The translations under genes were made by a program, and so were the position numbers. Shown piece by piece: positions 7,688-16,279 of a DNA stretch of 28,265 nt. Source of the DNA: UBA8190 sp003453695 (GTDB taxonomy: Bacteria; Actinomycetota; Acidimicrobiia; Acidimicrobiales; UBA8190); contig DAIRBY010000033.1 of the NCBI GenBank assembly GCA_036796975.1, forward strand, positions 1-28,265, in the 5' to 3' direction. Numbering within the stretch: the first letter of the stretch is position 1; every line of letters starts with the position of its first letter. The notes below the pieces were generated by a model. That model was not told the origin of the DNA and ran no database searches. It saw only the letters and a list, made by a program, of their open reading frames with translations.

Positions 7688-7981
7688 ATGTCGGTGGTCG
7701 AGGTCATGACGTTCCGACTTCGACCCGGGGCCGACGAGGCCGAGTTCCTCGAGCTCGACCGTCAGGTGCAGACGGAGTTCATCCCGAACCACTCCGGCTT
7801 CCTGCGTCGCACCACCGCCCGGGCGGCTGACGGCACCTGGGCGGTGGTCACGCTGTGGGTGGCTGAAGAGGACGCCGAACGCTCAACGGTGCTCGCCGTC
7901 GACGACCCGGTGATGGGGGCGTTCATGGCGTGCCTGGAGCAGACGAGCCTCCACACCGACCGCTACCACACCCTCGACTGA
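7688..7981 (+). CDS. Small dimeric alpha/beta-barrel protein (ABM-like)
   Basis: A 97-residue soluble protein. Its beta-strand start (VVEVMTFRLRPG), helix with DEAEFLELDRQVQTEF, strand with GFLRRTTAR and strand WAVVTLWVAEEDAE follow the ferredoxin-like pattern of the dimeric alpha+beta barrel group, which includes antibiotic-biosynthesis monooxygenase-like and stress-response barrel proteins. Many members are of unknown function. The ATG at 7688 is preceded by a strong AGAGGAG six bases away, which rules out the longer open frame starting at 7559. The gene converges on the VOC protein gene with a 14-base gap. No catalytic residue can be named. Confidence 0.7.
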   Translation: MSVVEVMTFRLRPGADEAEFLELDRQVQTEFIPNHSGFLRRTTARAADGTWAVVTLWVAEEDAERSTVLAVDDPVMGAFMACLEQTSLHTDRYHTLD

Positions 7982-7995
7982 CTCGACCGGGTACG

Positions 7996-8349
7996 TCACT
8001 GCTGCACGAGCATGACCGGGTTCCCCTCGGGATCGGTGACGGCCGCCATGGTGGGTCCGTTCGGGACGTCGAAAGGCTCGGTGAGCGCCGTGCCGCCCAG
8101 TTCGGCGGCTCGCGACAGAGACGCCCGCAGGTCGCGGACCTGGACGTACAGCGTCACCCGGGGTGTGTCGCCCTGGCGGATGTGGCCGGCCGGTCCGGGC
8201 TCCGGGCCTCCGATTCCCGCAGGCACCCACATGAGACCGCCGTCTTCGATTCGCCAGTTGAACAGCTGGGCGTAGAAGGCGCGCGCCCGCTCGGGGTCTG
8301 TCGCCTCGATCTCCCAATGCACGACGGGCCGGGCCCAATCCTCGCCCAC
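7996..8349 (-). CDS. VOC (glyoxalase/bleomycin resistance-fold) family protein
   Basis: A 117-residue single VOC unit. The N-terminal strand VVHWEIEATDPERARAFYAQLFNW is the classic opening of the fold (beta-strand, then helix with A-x-x-F-Y). The ending TDPEGNPVMLVQQ is the usual last strand with D-P-x-G-N. The protein begins at a GTG, six bases after TAGGGA on the minus strand. VOC proteins bind a metal or small ligand and include lyases, dioxygenases and resistance proteins; the ligand set here is not clear enough to choose. One unit of this size would work as a dimer. Confidence 0.88.
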   Translation of the reverse strand: MGEDWARPVVHWEIEATDPERARAFYAQLFNWRIEDGGLMWVPAGIGGPEPGPAGHIRQGDTPRVTLYVQVRDLRASLSRAAELGGTALTEPFDVPNGPTMAAVTDPEGNPVMLVQQ

Positions 8350-8355
8350 ACCTCA

Positions 8356-8361
8356 TCCCTA
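8356..8361 (-). promoter_or_regulatory. TAGGGA box six bases before the VOC gene
   Basis: On the minus strand TAGGGA, six bases, GTG at 8349. The last base is A rather than T, so the match to a -10 hexamer is weaker, and GAGGT just before the GTG is too close to act as a normal ribosome-binding site. Confidence 0.3.
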
Positions 8362-8388
8362 GCACCTGCCCGGTGCCACGGCTCGTCT

Positions 8389-8418
8389 TTGACAGGGGGC
8401 GGGCGCCGGCGCAAAACT
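8389..8418 (+). promoter_or_regulatory. Sigma-70-like promoter for the beta-helix gene
   Basis: A perfect TTGACA at 8389-8394 is followed after 18 bases by AAAACT (8413-8418), a small AT-rich island in GC-rich sequence. Transcription would begin near 8425, leaving a leader of about 30 bases with GGAAGGG in front of GTG 8455. The -10 match is only partial. Confidence 0.4.
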
Positions 8419-8454
8419 CCCTGGTGAGGGGGGCCTCGGGCGGAAGGGTAGAGC

Positions 8455-10218
8455 GTGGGCGGCAGCGGCGGTTCAGACCGTCCCCGGCGGCCGAAGTGGC
8501 GGCTGCTCGGTGCACGGACGGCGGTTCTCGGAGTGTGCATGACCCTTCTGGGCCTGATCGGCTTCACCACGGCCCCGGCCAACGTCGCCGTCAAGTGGCC
8601 GGACAGCGTGTTCACGGTGGGGACGATCAACGGGACGCAGGCCCCCAAGGGCCACAGCTTCGCGGCCATCCAGCCGGCGGTCGACGCTGCCGAGTTCTGG
8701 GCGCAGAAGAACACCCCGGCCGGCGGGACCCCGCCAGCGACGTATGTGCTCGTGGCGCCCGGCGACTACAAGACGACCTCGCTCGCCAACGCCCCCAGTG
8801 GGGCGCCGCCGGCGGGCATCCTCATCACCGAACCGAACCTGTGGCTCGTGGGGATGAACCGGAACAACGTGATCGTGGACGGGACGCAGAGCGGCCCTCC
8901 CTGCAGCACGAACAAGGTGGACCAGAACTTCGGCACCGCCGGGTCGGGCCTCAACGGGATCATGGTCTGGAAGGCGGCCGGGGTCTGGGTCGAGAACCTC
9001 ACGGCGTGCAACTTCCTGGCCGGGACGGCCAGTGGTGGATCGGGCAACGAGGTCTGGTGGAACGGCGGCGCCGACAGTGGTCAGGTGAATCCCGGGACCG
9101 GTTACTGGGGCGAGTACCTGACCGCCACCAGCACCTTTTTCGACACAGAAGCCACGGCGGCCCAGTACGGCATCTTCTCGAGCAACTGGAACGGCGGGAT
9201 TTGGGACCACACCTACGCCAGCAACTTCAACGACTCGGGCTACTACATCGGCGCCTGCCAGCAGGAGTGCAACCAGACCGTGGACGACGCCTGGGCGGAG
9301 CACAACGCCCTCGGGTACTCGGGATCGAACTCCGGTGGCCGGCTCGTCATCAAGAACTCCCAGTTCGACCAGAACGAGGACGGCTTCGACACCAACAGCC
9401 AGAACGGCGACAACCCTCCCCCCCAGAACGGCGCCTGCCCGCCAGGCGTCTCACCTCCCGTCCCGGGCGTGACCACGTGCTGGGTCTTCTACGACAACTA
9501 CGTGCACGACAACAACGACCCCAACGTGCCCACAGCGGGATCGGCGGCTGCCGGGCCGGTGGGGACCGGGATGTCGCTGTCGGGCGCTCGCAACGACACC
9601 GTGAAGGACAACGTGTTCGCGAACAACGGGGCCTGGGGGACGATCCTCGTGCCCTACCCGGACAGCGGGCCGCCGTGCACGGGCGGGACCATGACCCCCG
9701 ACGGCACGTGCATCTTCGACGAGTTCGGTGACGCCATCATCGACAACACCTACGCCAACAACGGCTCCTTCGGCAATCCCACCAACGGGGACATCGGCGC
9801 CGTGAACTTCGAGCCGGGACCCACAGACTGCTTCCACTTCAACCAGGACGAGAACGGACTCACGACCTCCCCGCCCCTGGCCCAGCTCCTCTATCCCGCC
9901 TGCACGGGCATGACCGTGCCTCCCGACGCCAACGCCCTGTTCGCCGACGAGGTGGCATGCGACTCGGGATCGATCTCGCTCGTCGGCCCCGTCCAGGGGA
10001 GCACTCTGTGCCCGCCGACCGCCAAGTACCCTCGTCAGACGAGGGTCGAGATGCACGCCCTGCCCGGGGCGACGGTCGGAACGTGGAACGGCCAGCCCGT
10101 GCCGCCCATCGAGAACCCGTCGTCGGCGACGGAGCTCACCACGGACCCCAACCCGTGCTTCAACGCATCAGGTGCCCGGACGGTGCCGGTCAACCCGTGG
10201 TGTCCGACGACCAGGTGA
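8455..10218 (+). CDS. Secreted right-handed parallel beta-helix protein
   Basis: A 587-residue exported protein. An Arg-rich N-terminus and a hydrophobic segment (about residues 18-44) form a signal peptide or anchor. Residues 65-135 have the opening of pectate-lyase-like beta-helices: FAAIQPAVDAAEFW, then YVLVAPGDYKT, then LWLVGMNRNNVIVDG. Repeated short turns rich in Asn and Gly follow (WVENLTACNF, IKNSQFDQNEDGFD, FYDNYVHDNN, VKDNVFANNGAWG), giving the stacked rungs of the helix to about residue 430. Several Cys residues in the exported part may form disulphides. The fold is shared by polysaccharide lyases, hydrolases and non-enzymatic surface proteins; no lyase active site is identifiable. 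It lies next to a glycosidase operon on the opposite strand, which makes a polysaccharide-related role plausible. Confidence 0.85.
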   Translation: MGGSGGSDRPRRPKWRLLGARTAVLGVCMTLLGLIGFTTAPANVAVKWPDSVFTVGTINGTQAPKGHSFAAIQPAVDAAEFWAQKNTPAGGTPPATYVLVAPGDYKTTSLANAPSGAPPAGILITEPNLWLVGMNRNNVIVDGTQSGPPCSTNKVDQNFGTAGSGLNGIMVWKAAGVWVENLTACNFLAGTASGGSGNEVWWNGGADSGQVNPGTGYWGEYLTATSTFFDTEATAAQYGIFSSNWNGGIWDHTYASNFNDSGYYIGACQQECNQTVDDAWAEHNALGYSGSNSGGRLVIKNSQFDQNEDGFDTNSQNGDNPPPQNGACPPGVSPPVPGVTTCWVFYDNYVHDNNDPNVPTAGSAAAGPVGTGMSLSGARNDTVKDNVFANNGAWGTILVPYPDSGPPCTGGTMTPDGTCIFDEFGDAIIDNTYANNGSFGNPTNGDIGAVNFEPGPTDCFHFNQDENGLTTSPPLAQLLYPACTGMTVPPDANALFADEVACDSGSISLVGPVQGSTLCPPTAKYPRQTRVEMHALPGATVGTWNGQPVPPIENPSSATELTTDPNPCFNASGARTVPVNPWCPTTR

Positions 10219-10278
10219 CGGGTGCCGACAACGCACTGCGCCGGCGCCGTTGGGCGGCGCATGTTGGTGACGCCGCAC

Positions 10279-10284
10279 TAGCCT
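10279..10284 (+). promoter_or_regulatory. -10 box TAGCCT, leaderless start of small membrane protein
   Basis: TAGCCT, eight bases, ATG at 10293, with no ribosome-binding site visible. This indicates a promoter separate from the beta-helix gene, 61 bases after its stop. Confidence 0.45.
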
Positions 10285-10292
10285 GACCCGCC

Positions 10293-10538
10293 ATGAAGAC
10301 GGTCATCGCAGTCATCCTCATCGTGGTCGGCCTCGTGTGTGTCGCCGGCGGCATCATCTACTTCACGCAGCCGGCCCATTCCCTGCCGTCGTTCTTTCCC
10401 AGCCACACCTCGTTGCGGGCTGCGGGGGCGAACATCAAGCACACCAAGAAGGGCCTCGTCGCCGTGGTGGTGGGCGCGGTGCTGCTCCTGGGTGGGCTGG
10501 TGGTGGCCGCGGTGGCGCGCCGGCCCACGGCGAGCTGA
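10293..10538 (+). CDS. Small two-helix membrane protein
   Basis: An 81-residue protein with two hydrophobic segments (about residues 4-25 and 54-76). Between them is a loop of roughly 28 residues containing HSLPSFFPSH and a basic KHTKKG stretch just before the second helix. Both ends are probably cytoplasmic by the positive-inside rule. It resembles many short uncharacterised actinobacterial membrane proteins. The gene sits 22 bases from the end of the convergent GH39-like gene and downstream of the beta-helix gene. No function is recognised. Confidence 0.65.
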   Translation: MKTVIAVILIVVGLVCVAGGIIYFTQPAHSLPSFFPSHTSLRAAGANIKHTKKGLVAVVVGAVLLLGGLVVAAVARRPTAS

Positions 10539-10560
10539 ACCAACCCGACCGGGCCGCGCC

Positions 10561-12048
10561 TCAGGACACGGTCAGCAAGGCCACGGACTCCCCGGACAAC
10601 CCGGTGGACACGGTCCCGGTGGTGGTGCCTGAGGTCGTCTTCGTGCCAGTGCCGTCCACGACCGCCAGGGAGTAGGAGTGCACGCCCGGGGTCAGACCTC
10701 CGAGCGTGACGGTGACCGGGTGGTCGTAGGGATTGGGATCGGTGGTGCCGTACGCCCCGGTCGGGTCATACGGGGCGTAGTCGTAGAGCAGCACCCGGAT
10801 GGTGCCGTCGGACGCCAGCGAGGCCACCGCCCCCACCCGGCCCAGCGGGTCTGCCCCCGTCTGATCGGGTGACAGAGAGGCCGGAAGGAGCCGCCCGGCC
10901 ATCTCGTGCCAGAAGAGGAAGGTCGAGTACACCGGTTTCGGTGTGTCGTTTGCGAAGAGCATGCCCCAATTGCCGAGGGTCCCGGGTTGGTCGTCGGCCA
11001 CCCGGAAGAACGCCATGCGGTTCAGCCCGGCTGCTTGCACGGAATCGAGCACGGCAGCGGCGAAGGCGGCGTCGTAGGCCGTGTCCGATCGGACGTCGTA
11101 TCCGGCGTCGAGGTTCCATTCGTCGATGACGGTCAAGGGGTGCAGTGCGGGATAGCCGGCGAGCAGCTGCTGCACGAACTGCACCTGGTACCCGTAGGTC
11201 TGCGCACGGGTCATGGGGTTGTACCAGTACGGGCCCACCGCCGGGAGCTCGGGCGGCACGGTGGCGGCGCCTTCGGCGAAGGGCCCGAGACCGGGGTAGT
11301 CGCCGTAGTAGTGCCATGACACGAACCCCAGGGGGAGCTGGTTGGCCGTGACGTAGGTGAGGAAGGGGCCTAGCCAGGCGGGGTCGGGAAAGAGCAGGGC
11401 CGGGCCGCCGACGAGGACGTCGTCCACCCCGGCGGCCCGAGCTGCCCTGTCGATGGCGAGCACCGTGGCCCGGTAGGTGGACAAGTAGTCGGCCAGGGTC
11501 CCGTACCAGAAGGTGCCGTCGGGCTCGTTCCAGACCTCGAAGAGCCGGACGCCTTGCGTGGTGATCTCGTGGTAGGCGGCCTCCTCGACCAGGCCGGACC
11601 AGGGTCCGTAGTTGCCGGCGTCCGGTGGTTCCAGCGTGCGGCCCAGCGTGGTCATGCACGGCGGGCTGTAGTCCACGATCAGCTCGGGCTGCCCTCCCAT
11701 CGCCCGGTCGGAGGCGACCCGTTGGTCGAGCGCCGTGGGGTCCCACCCGCCGGTGGCGCAGTCGTAGGCGGCGTCGAGCGACATGTCGGTGCGGGCCCAG
11801 CCCACACCCAAGGCCGACATGGCACCTGCGGCCGCTGTCTCCCCGGCACCCGTCACCGGCTGGTTGGTGCCGATGAGCCCCTCGTTCACAACGGGGCCCG
11901 GGTGCGTGGTGCCCACCTGCACCGTGACCGGGCCCACCGGTGTCGACGAGGCGGTCATGGCCACCGGCGTGGCGGGGGCCACCAGGAGCGCCGCCATCCC
12001 GGCGGCGGCCCCGAGCGCCCAGGAGACCCGGAGCGGTCCCATCCTCAT
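10561..12048 (-). CDS. Secreted GH39-like glycoside hydrolase
   Basis: A 495-residue secreted enzyme. The N-terminus (residues 1-35) is a signal peptide with a hydrophobic core ending near AMTASS. The body is a GH-A clan (beta/alpha)8 barrel: the acid/base motif FEVWNEPD with Glu175, SWHYYG at 245-249, and the nucleophile segment VIDEWN with Glu310. The barrel is followed by a beta-sandwich tail (about 400-495). This pattern fits family GH39 (beta-xylosidase, alpha-iduronidase and relatives) best, with other clan-A families possible. The start is ATG 12048, which overlaps the stop of the GH5 gene as ATGA; an in-frame ATG six bases later is an alternative. It is the last gene of a three-glycosidase operon. 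The linkage cleaved is not predictable from what is visible. Confidence 0.85.
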   Translation of the reverse strand: MRMGPLRVSWALGAAAGMAALLVAPATPVAMTASSTPVGPVTVQVGTTHPGPVVNEGLIGTNQPVTGAGETAAAGAMSALGVGWARTDMSLDAAYDCATGGWDPTALDQRVASDRAMGGQPELIVDYSPPCMTTLGRTLEPPDAGNYGPWSGLVEEAAYHEITTQGVRLFEVWNEPDGTFWYGTLADYLSTYRATVLAIDRAARAAGVDDVLVGGPALLFPDPAWLGPFLTYVTANQLPLGFVSWHYYGDYPGLGPFAEGAATVPPELPAVGPYWYNPMTRAQTYGYQVQFVQQLLAGYPALHPLTVIDEWNLDAGYDVRSDTAYDAAFAAAVLDSVQAAGLNRMAFFRVADDQPGTLGNWGMLFANDTPKPVYSTFLFWHEMAGRLLPASLSPDQTGADPLGRVGAVASLASDGTIRVLLYDYAPYDPTGAYGTTDPNPYDHPVTVTLGGLTPGVHSYSLAVVDGTGTKTTSGTTTGTVSTGLSGESVALLTVS

Positions 12049-13799
12049 CCGAGACAGGTCCCGGGGGTGATCGTCACCGTGACGGCACGGGCCGTGGGGT
12101 CCGCCGCGATCAGCACCTTGTCGCCGGCGGTGGTCGATGTCCCCCCGGAGACGGTGGCGCAATAGCCGGACCGGTAGACGTCGTAGAAGGAATTCACGGG
12201 CACGAACACCACCGTGGGGGCGGCGACGGTGGGATCGGGGATGAAGGTGAGGGAGTAGTGGTGCGTCGACGGGTCGTAGCTCATGGACGTCGGGGTGCCC
12301 GCCACGGCCTGGGCGTACGGCTGGACGATGACGGCGGCCTTGACCGGGTCGACGCTGCCGTCGCTGCGCAGCAACGCCTCGGTGCTCCCACCGGTGGGGT
12401 CCCCGTACTGCTTCCACTGCCAGTAGGTCCAACCCAGCAGGTTGGCGTTGGCCAGGCCGGCCACTCGGGTCAGGTCGGTGGTGTCCTCCCCCGCCCCGAA
12501 CTCGCTCATGAACCAGGCCGGCCCCCCGGGCTGGTACCTCGTGGCCGCTGAGGCGCGTGCCGCGCTTTCCTGCTGCATCACCGTCTGCTCGGGCCCCGAG
12601 CATGCCGGGGAGCCATAGAAGTCGAAATAGGCCTGTCCGGCGCTGGCCAGGCAGTAGTCGTGGAAGCCCAGCACCAGGTTGGGGTAGGGCATGGGCCCGA
12701 TGTAGTTGGCGTCGCCGAAGTCGTTCCCCACGTCCGGCTCGTAGAAGACGAGGTGGTTGGGATCGCCGCTCTCGATGCTCGGGATGGCGCCGACGGCCGG
12801 GTCGGTGGGCGGGCACAGCAGGGGTGCATGCGTCTGGGCCTGCTCACCGGGCGTCGAGGTCCCGGTGTAGAAGCACTCCAGCTTGGCGTCGAAGGCGGCG
12901 TTCCCGGCCACCGTGCCGATCTCGGACGAGAAGGGCTCGTTGAACACGTCGTAACCGACGACCCCGGGGTCGCCGGCCAGGGCGGACGCCACCTGGTGCC
13001 ACACGGCGTCGTAGTTCTGCTGGAGCCCCCCTACCACGTCGTTGTCCCAGAAGTGGTCGAAGGCGACGCCAACCGCCGGCGTGAAGTAGTTCGCCGACCA
13101 GTTGCCGGTGTTGGTCGGGGGCAGCCCGTTCGTGCACACCGCCCAGTCCGGTGCGCCCTCCCCGGCGAAGTGGGCGTTGTACACGTCCTGGTGCATGTCG
13201 ACCAGGGAGTAGATGCCGTAGCTCGCCAGCAGGTCCACCGTCGCCCTCACCGCGGTGACGTACGCCTGCAGCGTGGACTGGTTGTACTGGCTGTCGCTCC
13301 CGCCGGGACCGGCGGTGCCGGCGCCGTTCACCAGTCCTTCGGTACAGATGGCCTTGCTGTTGTCGTCAGCGGCTGTCGCCGGCTCGGCGTAGTCCTCCGT
13401 GGACCCCGGCTCCAGCCCCTCCCAGACGATCCCGAGCCGCACGACGTCGAAGCCCAGGCTGGCCATCTCGGCGGCGTCGCTGGGCGTGAGGGAGTTCGAG
13501 GATCCGGCAACCGGGTTGAAATCGAAGGGGTACGTCTTGTAGACGGCGTTGACCCCGTGCATGATCACGTCTCGTCCGAAGCCGTCACGGAGGAACCCGC
13601 CCGGATCTCCAGGCGCGGTGATCTTCCCGCAGGCGTTGACGGCGAGTGCCGGGTCGGCGGGACAGGCGGTGCCGATCGTGTCCGATACCGGCCGCGGCGC
13701 AGAACCTGGCGGCGGGTCGCCGGCTGTCAGCGCGAGGAACAGCGCCCCCGCCATCGAGATCCCGGCGATTCGGGGAAGGGTGCGCATCCGGCCCGTCAT
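12045..13799 (-). CDS. Secreted GH5 endoglycoceramidase-like glycosidase
   Basis: A 584-residue secreted hydrolase. A signal peptide covers about residues 1-27. The barrel begins with FLRDGFGRDVIMHGVNAVYK (69-88). LVDMHQDVY (199-207) is the strand seen in endoglycoceramidases and other large GH5 enzymes. The acid/base is Glu288 in DVFNEPF, His380 is in GFHDYC, and the nucleophile is Glu433 in FMSEFGAG. A C-terminal beta-sandwich of about 100 residues follows. Characterised relatives release the glycan from glycosphingolipids, but bacterial homologues act on other beta-glucosides, so the substrate is open. ATG 13799 overlaps the upstream GH15 stop (ATGA), and its own stop overlaps the next ATG, so translation is probably coupled throughout. 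Six or more Cys suggest an oxidised extracellular protein. Confidence 0.88.
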   Translation of the reverse strand: MTGRMRTLPRIAGISMAGALFLALTAGDPPPGSAPRPVSDTIGTACPADPALAVNACGKITAPGDPGGFLRDGFGRDVIMHGVNAVYKTYPFDFNPVAGSSNSLTPSDAAEMASLGFDVVRLGIVWEGLEPGSTEDYAEPATAADDNSKAICTEGLVNGAGTAGPGGSDSQYNQSTLQAYVTAVRATVDLLASYGIYSLVDMHQDVYNAHFAGEGAPDWAVCTNGLPPTNTGNWSANYFTPAVGVAFDHFWDNDVVGGLQQNYDAVWHQVASALAGDPGVVGYDVFNEPFSSEIGTVAGNAAFDAKLECFYTGTSTPGEQAQTHAPLLCPPTDPAVGAIPSIESGDPNHLVFYEPDVGNDFGDANYIGPMPYPNLVLGFHDYCLASAGQAYFDFYGSPACSGPEQTVMQQESAARASAATRYQPGGPAWFMSEFGAGEDTTDLTRVAGLANANLLGWTYWQWKQYGDPTGGSTEALLRSDGSVDPVKAAVIVQPYAQAVAGTPTSMSYDPSTHHYSLTFIPDPTVAAPTVVFVPVNSFYDVYRSGYCATVSGGTSTTAGDKVLIAADPTARAVTVTITPGTCLG

Positions 13800-16237
13800 G
13801 ACGTCGGCGGGAAGGCGCACAGCGCCGTCATGTAGTACAGGGCGTGCTCCCACACGTGCGGTTCGTCGTTGAGTGGGACCACCTTCGTTCCGGCTGGCGT
13901 GCTGTAGTTCTTCCAGGCCTCGGCGAACAGGCCGGTGTCCGTGGTGAAGCCGCGCTGACCTGGAGTCGAGCTGGCGGCCAGCATGGCCACGGCTTCCTGG
14001 ATGGTGGCGCGGTCGGCCCCGGCCGTCGAGGTGGGCAGGCCGGGCAGCGAGTTGCACACCCCGAGGAGCCCTTTGGCCTCATAGGATCCCGTGTAGCCCT
14101 GGGTCGAGTTTCTCAGAGAGCTCATGGCCGTGGACAACACGGCCGCCGCCTCGTTCTGCAGCTCGGCTCGCTGCCTCGGGTCGGACGGAGAGAGCAGCTG
14201 CACCGGCCACAGTAGCCACCCGCCGTCGGCATAGGTCTGGTTTGCCGTCGGAACCGGCGACGGCTCCCCCGGGATTCCGAAAGCGGTCTCCTTGGGAGAG
14301 CTCTCGGCGAACAGCCCGTCCCCTAGGCCGTCGGCGTTGTAGAGGGCCTCGATCGCCGACTGCAGCTGGCTGGCCCGGGCCGCCCACAACGAGGCGTCGG
14401 TCTGCCACGTGATGGCCAACGGGTTGGTGGGCTCGGCTGCCGACAGTGCCTCGGCGGCCCGCACCGCCGAGGTGAGGCCGAGCAGGTCGGGCCCGGCCCC
14501 GTGCAAGGTCTGGGTTGGTGTGAGGTTGTCGTCCTCGTTGGCGTAGCACTGGAGGCCGTCGACGGGGTCCTTGCACGTCGTGAGCCAGTCGGCGGCCCGG
14601 GCGATGGCCGGGAACACCTGGAGGAGGTAGTTCGTGGCGGCGCCGCCTGACATGTACACGGAGTGCTCGTAGAGCGCCCATGCGCCGAAGCCCGTCTCGT
14701 CGATCTCGTAGGGGATGGGCCCCCCGGGGATGCCGTCGCCGTAGACGTTCATGGGCCAATTGCCGGGCGCCCTCAGGAGATCGGGGTTGGTGGCGCTCGT
14801 CTGCGCCGCCGCTTCGAACAGGGCGTGGTTCTCGGCGAGCTTGTGGTATCCGGCTTCGTCCAAGGCGGCGTCGATGAACGACCCGTCGCGTACCCAGTCC
14901 TCCCCGTACGGCCCTTGGGTGTCGGCGGAGGCGACTATGGCACCGGTGTCGGGGTCGACGGCGAGGCGCATGGTGATGAGCGAGCGCTCTGCCACCGAGA
15001 CGATACGGGCCGCCTCGGGGCTGGTCGGGGGCGCCGGCTCGGGCGCCCTCTTCAGCCAGTCCGACCAGTAGGTCGCCACGCCATCCAGCTCCTTCCCGGA
15101 CGACGTACCCCGCTCGACCTGTAGTGCGCCGAGGGCGTCGCCCGGGCTGGCACCGGCACCGACGATGACCCGGAGGCTGTCCGACCCGTGCCTCAGGTCG
15201 AGGGGGGTGGTCAACGTGCCGGTCACCTGCCCGGCCGCTGCCCCCGATCCAGAGAGCTCGTGGGGAGCGCTGGTCATCTCGTCGTAGCCGTCGCGGAGGG
15301 TGGGGTCTACGGCGGCCAGCGGAGGCGCCAGTGGATCGTGGCCGTCCTCCCCCACCTGGTGGGAGGCCGACGGGCGGTCGAAACCGAAGGCGAAGGCCAC
15401 CGAGCTGGGCCGGCCGCTGGCCTGGTCTATCCCGGCCCACGACTGGACGAGAGCATCGCCGTTTCCCGAACCGGGTGGCACGTACGCGCCAGCCTGGGTG
15501 TCGTCGAGCTGCTGGAAGCACGAGTCCTGGACGGGGAAATACCGGTACCGGCTGGCGAAAGCGTCGAAATGCTCGTAGTAGGCGAGCTGGACGCTGTCGG
15601 GACGGACGGGAGATCCGCTCGCCAGGTCGACGGTGACCTGCCGGACGAAGGTGGCGGGCTTCGAGGCGTCGGCCAAGGGGCCGGCGTTGGCGGTGTCGAC
15701 GATCGTCACTGTGAGTCCCAGGGCGGTGGGAGACGTGGGAGACGTATACGTGGTCTGCACCACGGGGGCCTGATCCGAGGCGTATGCCTGGTGCACACTC
15801 CAACCGGCGTCGGCCAGATCGGGCTGCTTGAGCCACTGCATCGTGGTGACCGGCACGCCCCCCTGAACCGTGGTGTAGCGCAGGCCGGCGAAGCTCCCTT
15901 CATTGGGGAGCTCGCCACCGGGAACGCCGGTCGAGGCGTCGGGGCCGGTGGTGAAGTACTTCACCTGGTTGTAGTAACTGGGGTTCGGATAGCGGAAGAC
16001 AGTGATGTTCCCGGCGGCATCGAGGCCTACGGTGACGCGCCCGTTTCCGGCCTGGGCGTTGACGTCGGTGGTATCGGGGCCGTTCGTCTGGGCGGCCTGC
16101 TCGGCGCACTGAGGAAGCGTGACTGCGTCTCGGGCGGGCGGTTGGGCGCCCACTGGCACACCGACCACTGCCCCCGTGGCGAGAAACGCCCCGACGGCCG
16201 CCAGGCCGAGCCGTCTGCCCGTGTGCCGATCCGCCAC
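13796..16237 (-). CDS. Secreted GH15-like glucoamylase / glucodextranase family enzyme
   Basis: An 813-residue secreted protein, first gene of the glycosidase operon. The N-terminus TGRRLGLAAVGAFLATG is an export signal with two adjacent Arg, so Sec or Tat is possible. Residues about 40-395 form the N-terminal beta-sandwich typical of prokaryotic GH15 enzymes. From about 405 the (alpha/alpha)6 barrel shows GEDWVRDGSF (445-454), the general-acid candidate Glu514 in EIDETGFGAW, and the general-base candidate Glu797 in HVWEHALYYMTAL at the very end. GH15 enzymes release glucose or related sugars from the non-reducing end of alpha-glucans with inversion, and some act on trehalose. The GTG start is preceded by AGAGGCGG. 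The frame and both candidate catalytic Glu residues are intact. Confidence 0.85.
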   Translation of the reverse strand: MADRHTGRRLGLAAVGAFLATGAVVGVPVGAQPPARDAVTLPQCAEQAAQTNGPDTTDVNAQAGNGRVTVGLDAAGNITVFRYPNPSYYNQVKYFTTGPDASTGVPGGELPNEGSFAGLRYTTVQGGVPVTTMQWLKQPDLADAGWSVHQAYASDQAPVVQTTYTSPTSPTALGLTVTIVDTANAGPLADASKPATFVRQVTVDLASGSPVRPDSVQLAYYEHFDAFASRYRYFPVQDSCFQQLDDTQAGAYVPPGSGNGDALVQSWAGIDQASGRPSSVAFAFGFDRPSASHQVGEDGHDPLAPPLAAVDPTLRDGYDEMTSAPHELSGSGAAAGQVTGTLTTPLDLRHGSDSLRVIVGAGASPGDALGALQVERGTSSGKELDGVATYWSDWLKRAPEPAPPTSPEAARIVSVAERSLITMRLAVDPDTGAIVASADTQGPYGEDWVRDGSFIDAALDEAGYHKLAENHALFEAAAQTSATNPDLLRAPGNWPMNVYGDGIPGGPIPYEIDETGFGAWALYEHSVYMSGGAATNYLLQVFPAIARAADWLTTCKDPVDGLQCYANEDDNLTPTQTLHGAGPDLLGLTSAVRAAEALSAAEPTNPLAITWQTDASLWAARASQLQSAIEALYNADGLGDGLFAESSPKETAFGIPGEPSPVPTANQTYADGGWLLWPVQLLSPSDPRQRAELQNEAAAVLSTAMSSLRNSTQGYTGSYEAKGLLGVCNSLPGLPTSTAGADRATIQEAVAMLAASSTPGQRGFTTDTGLFAEAWKNYSTPAGTKVVPLNDEPHVWEHALYYMTALCAFPPTS

Positions 16238-16279
16238 TGCCGCCTCTCTCGCCGGGCCTCCGCCGGCCCGCCGTCACAG

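Noticed and set aside
14079..15836. 585-codon frame inside the GH15 gene
   Set aside because: Same strand, shifted frame, very Arg-rich; the GH15 frame carries the motifs and signal peptide.
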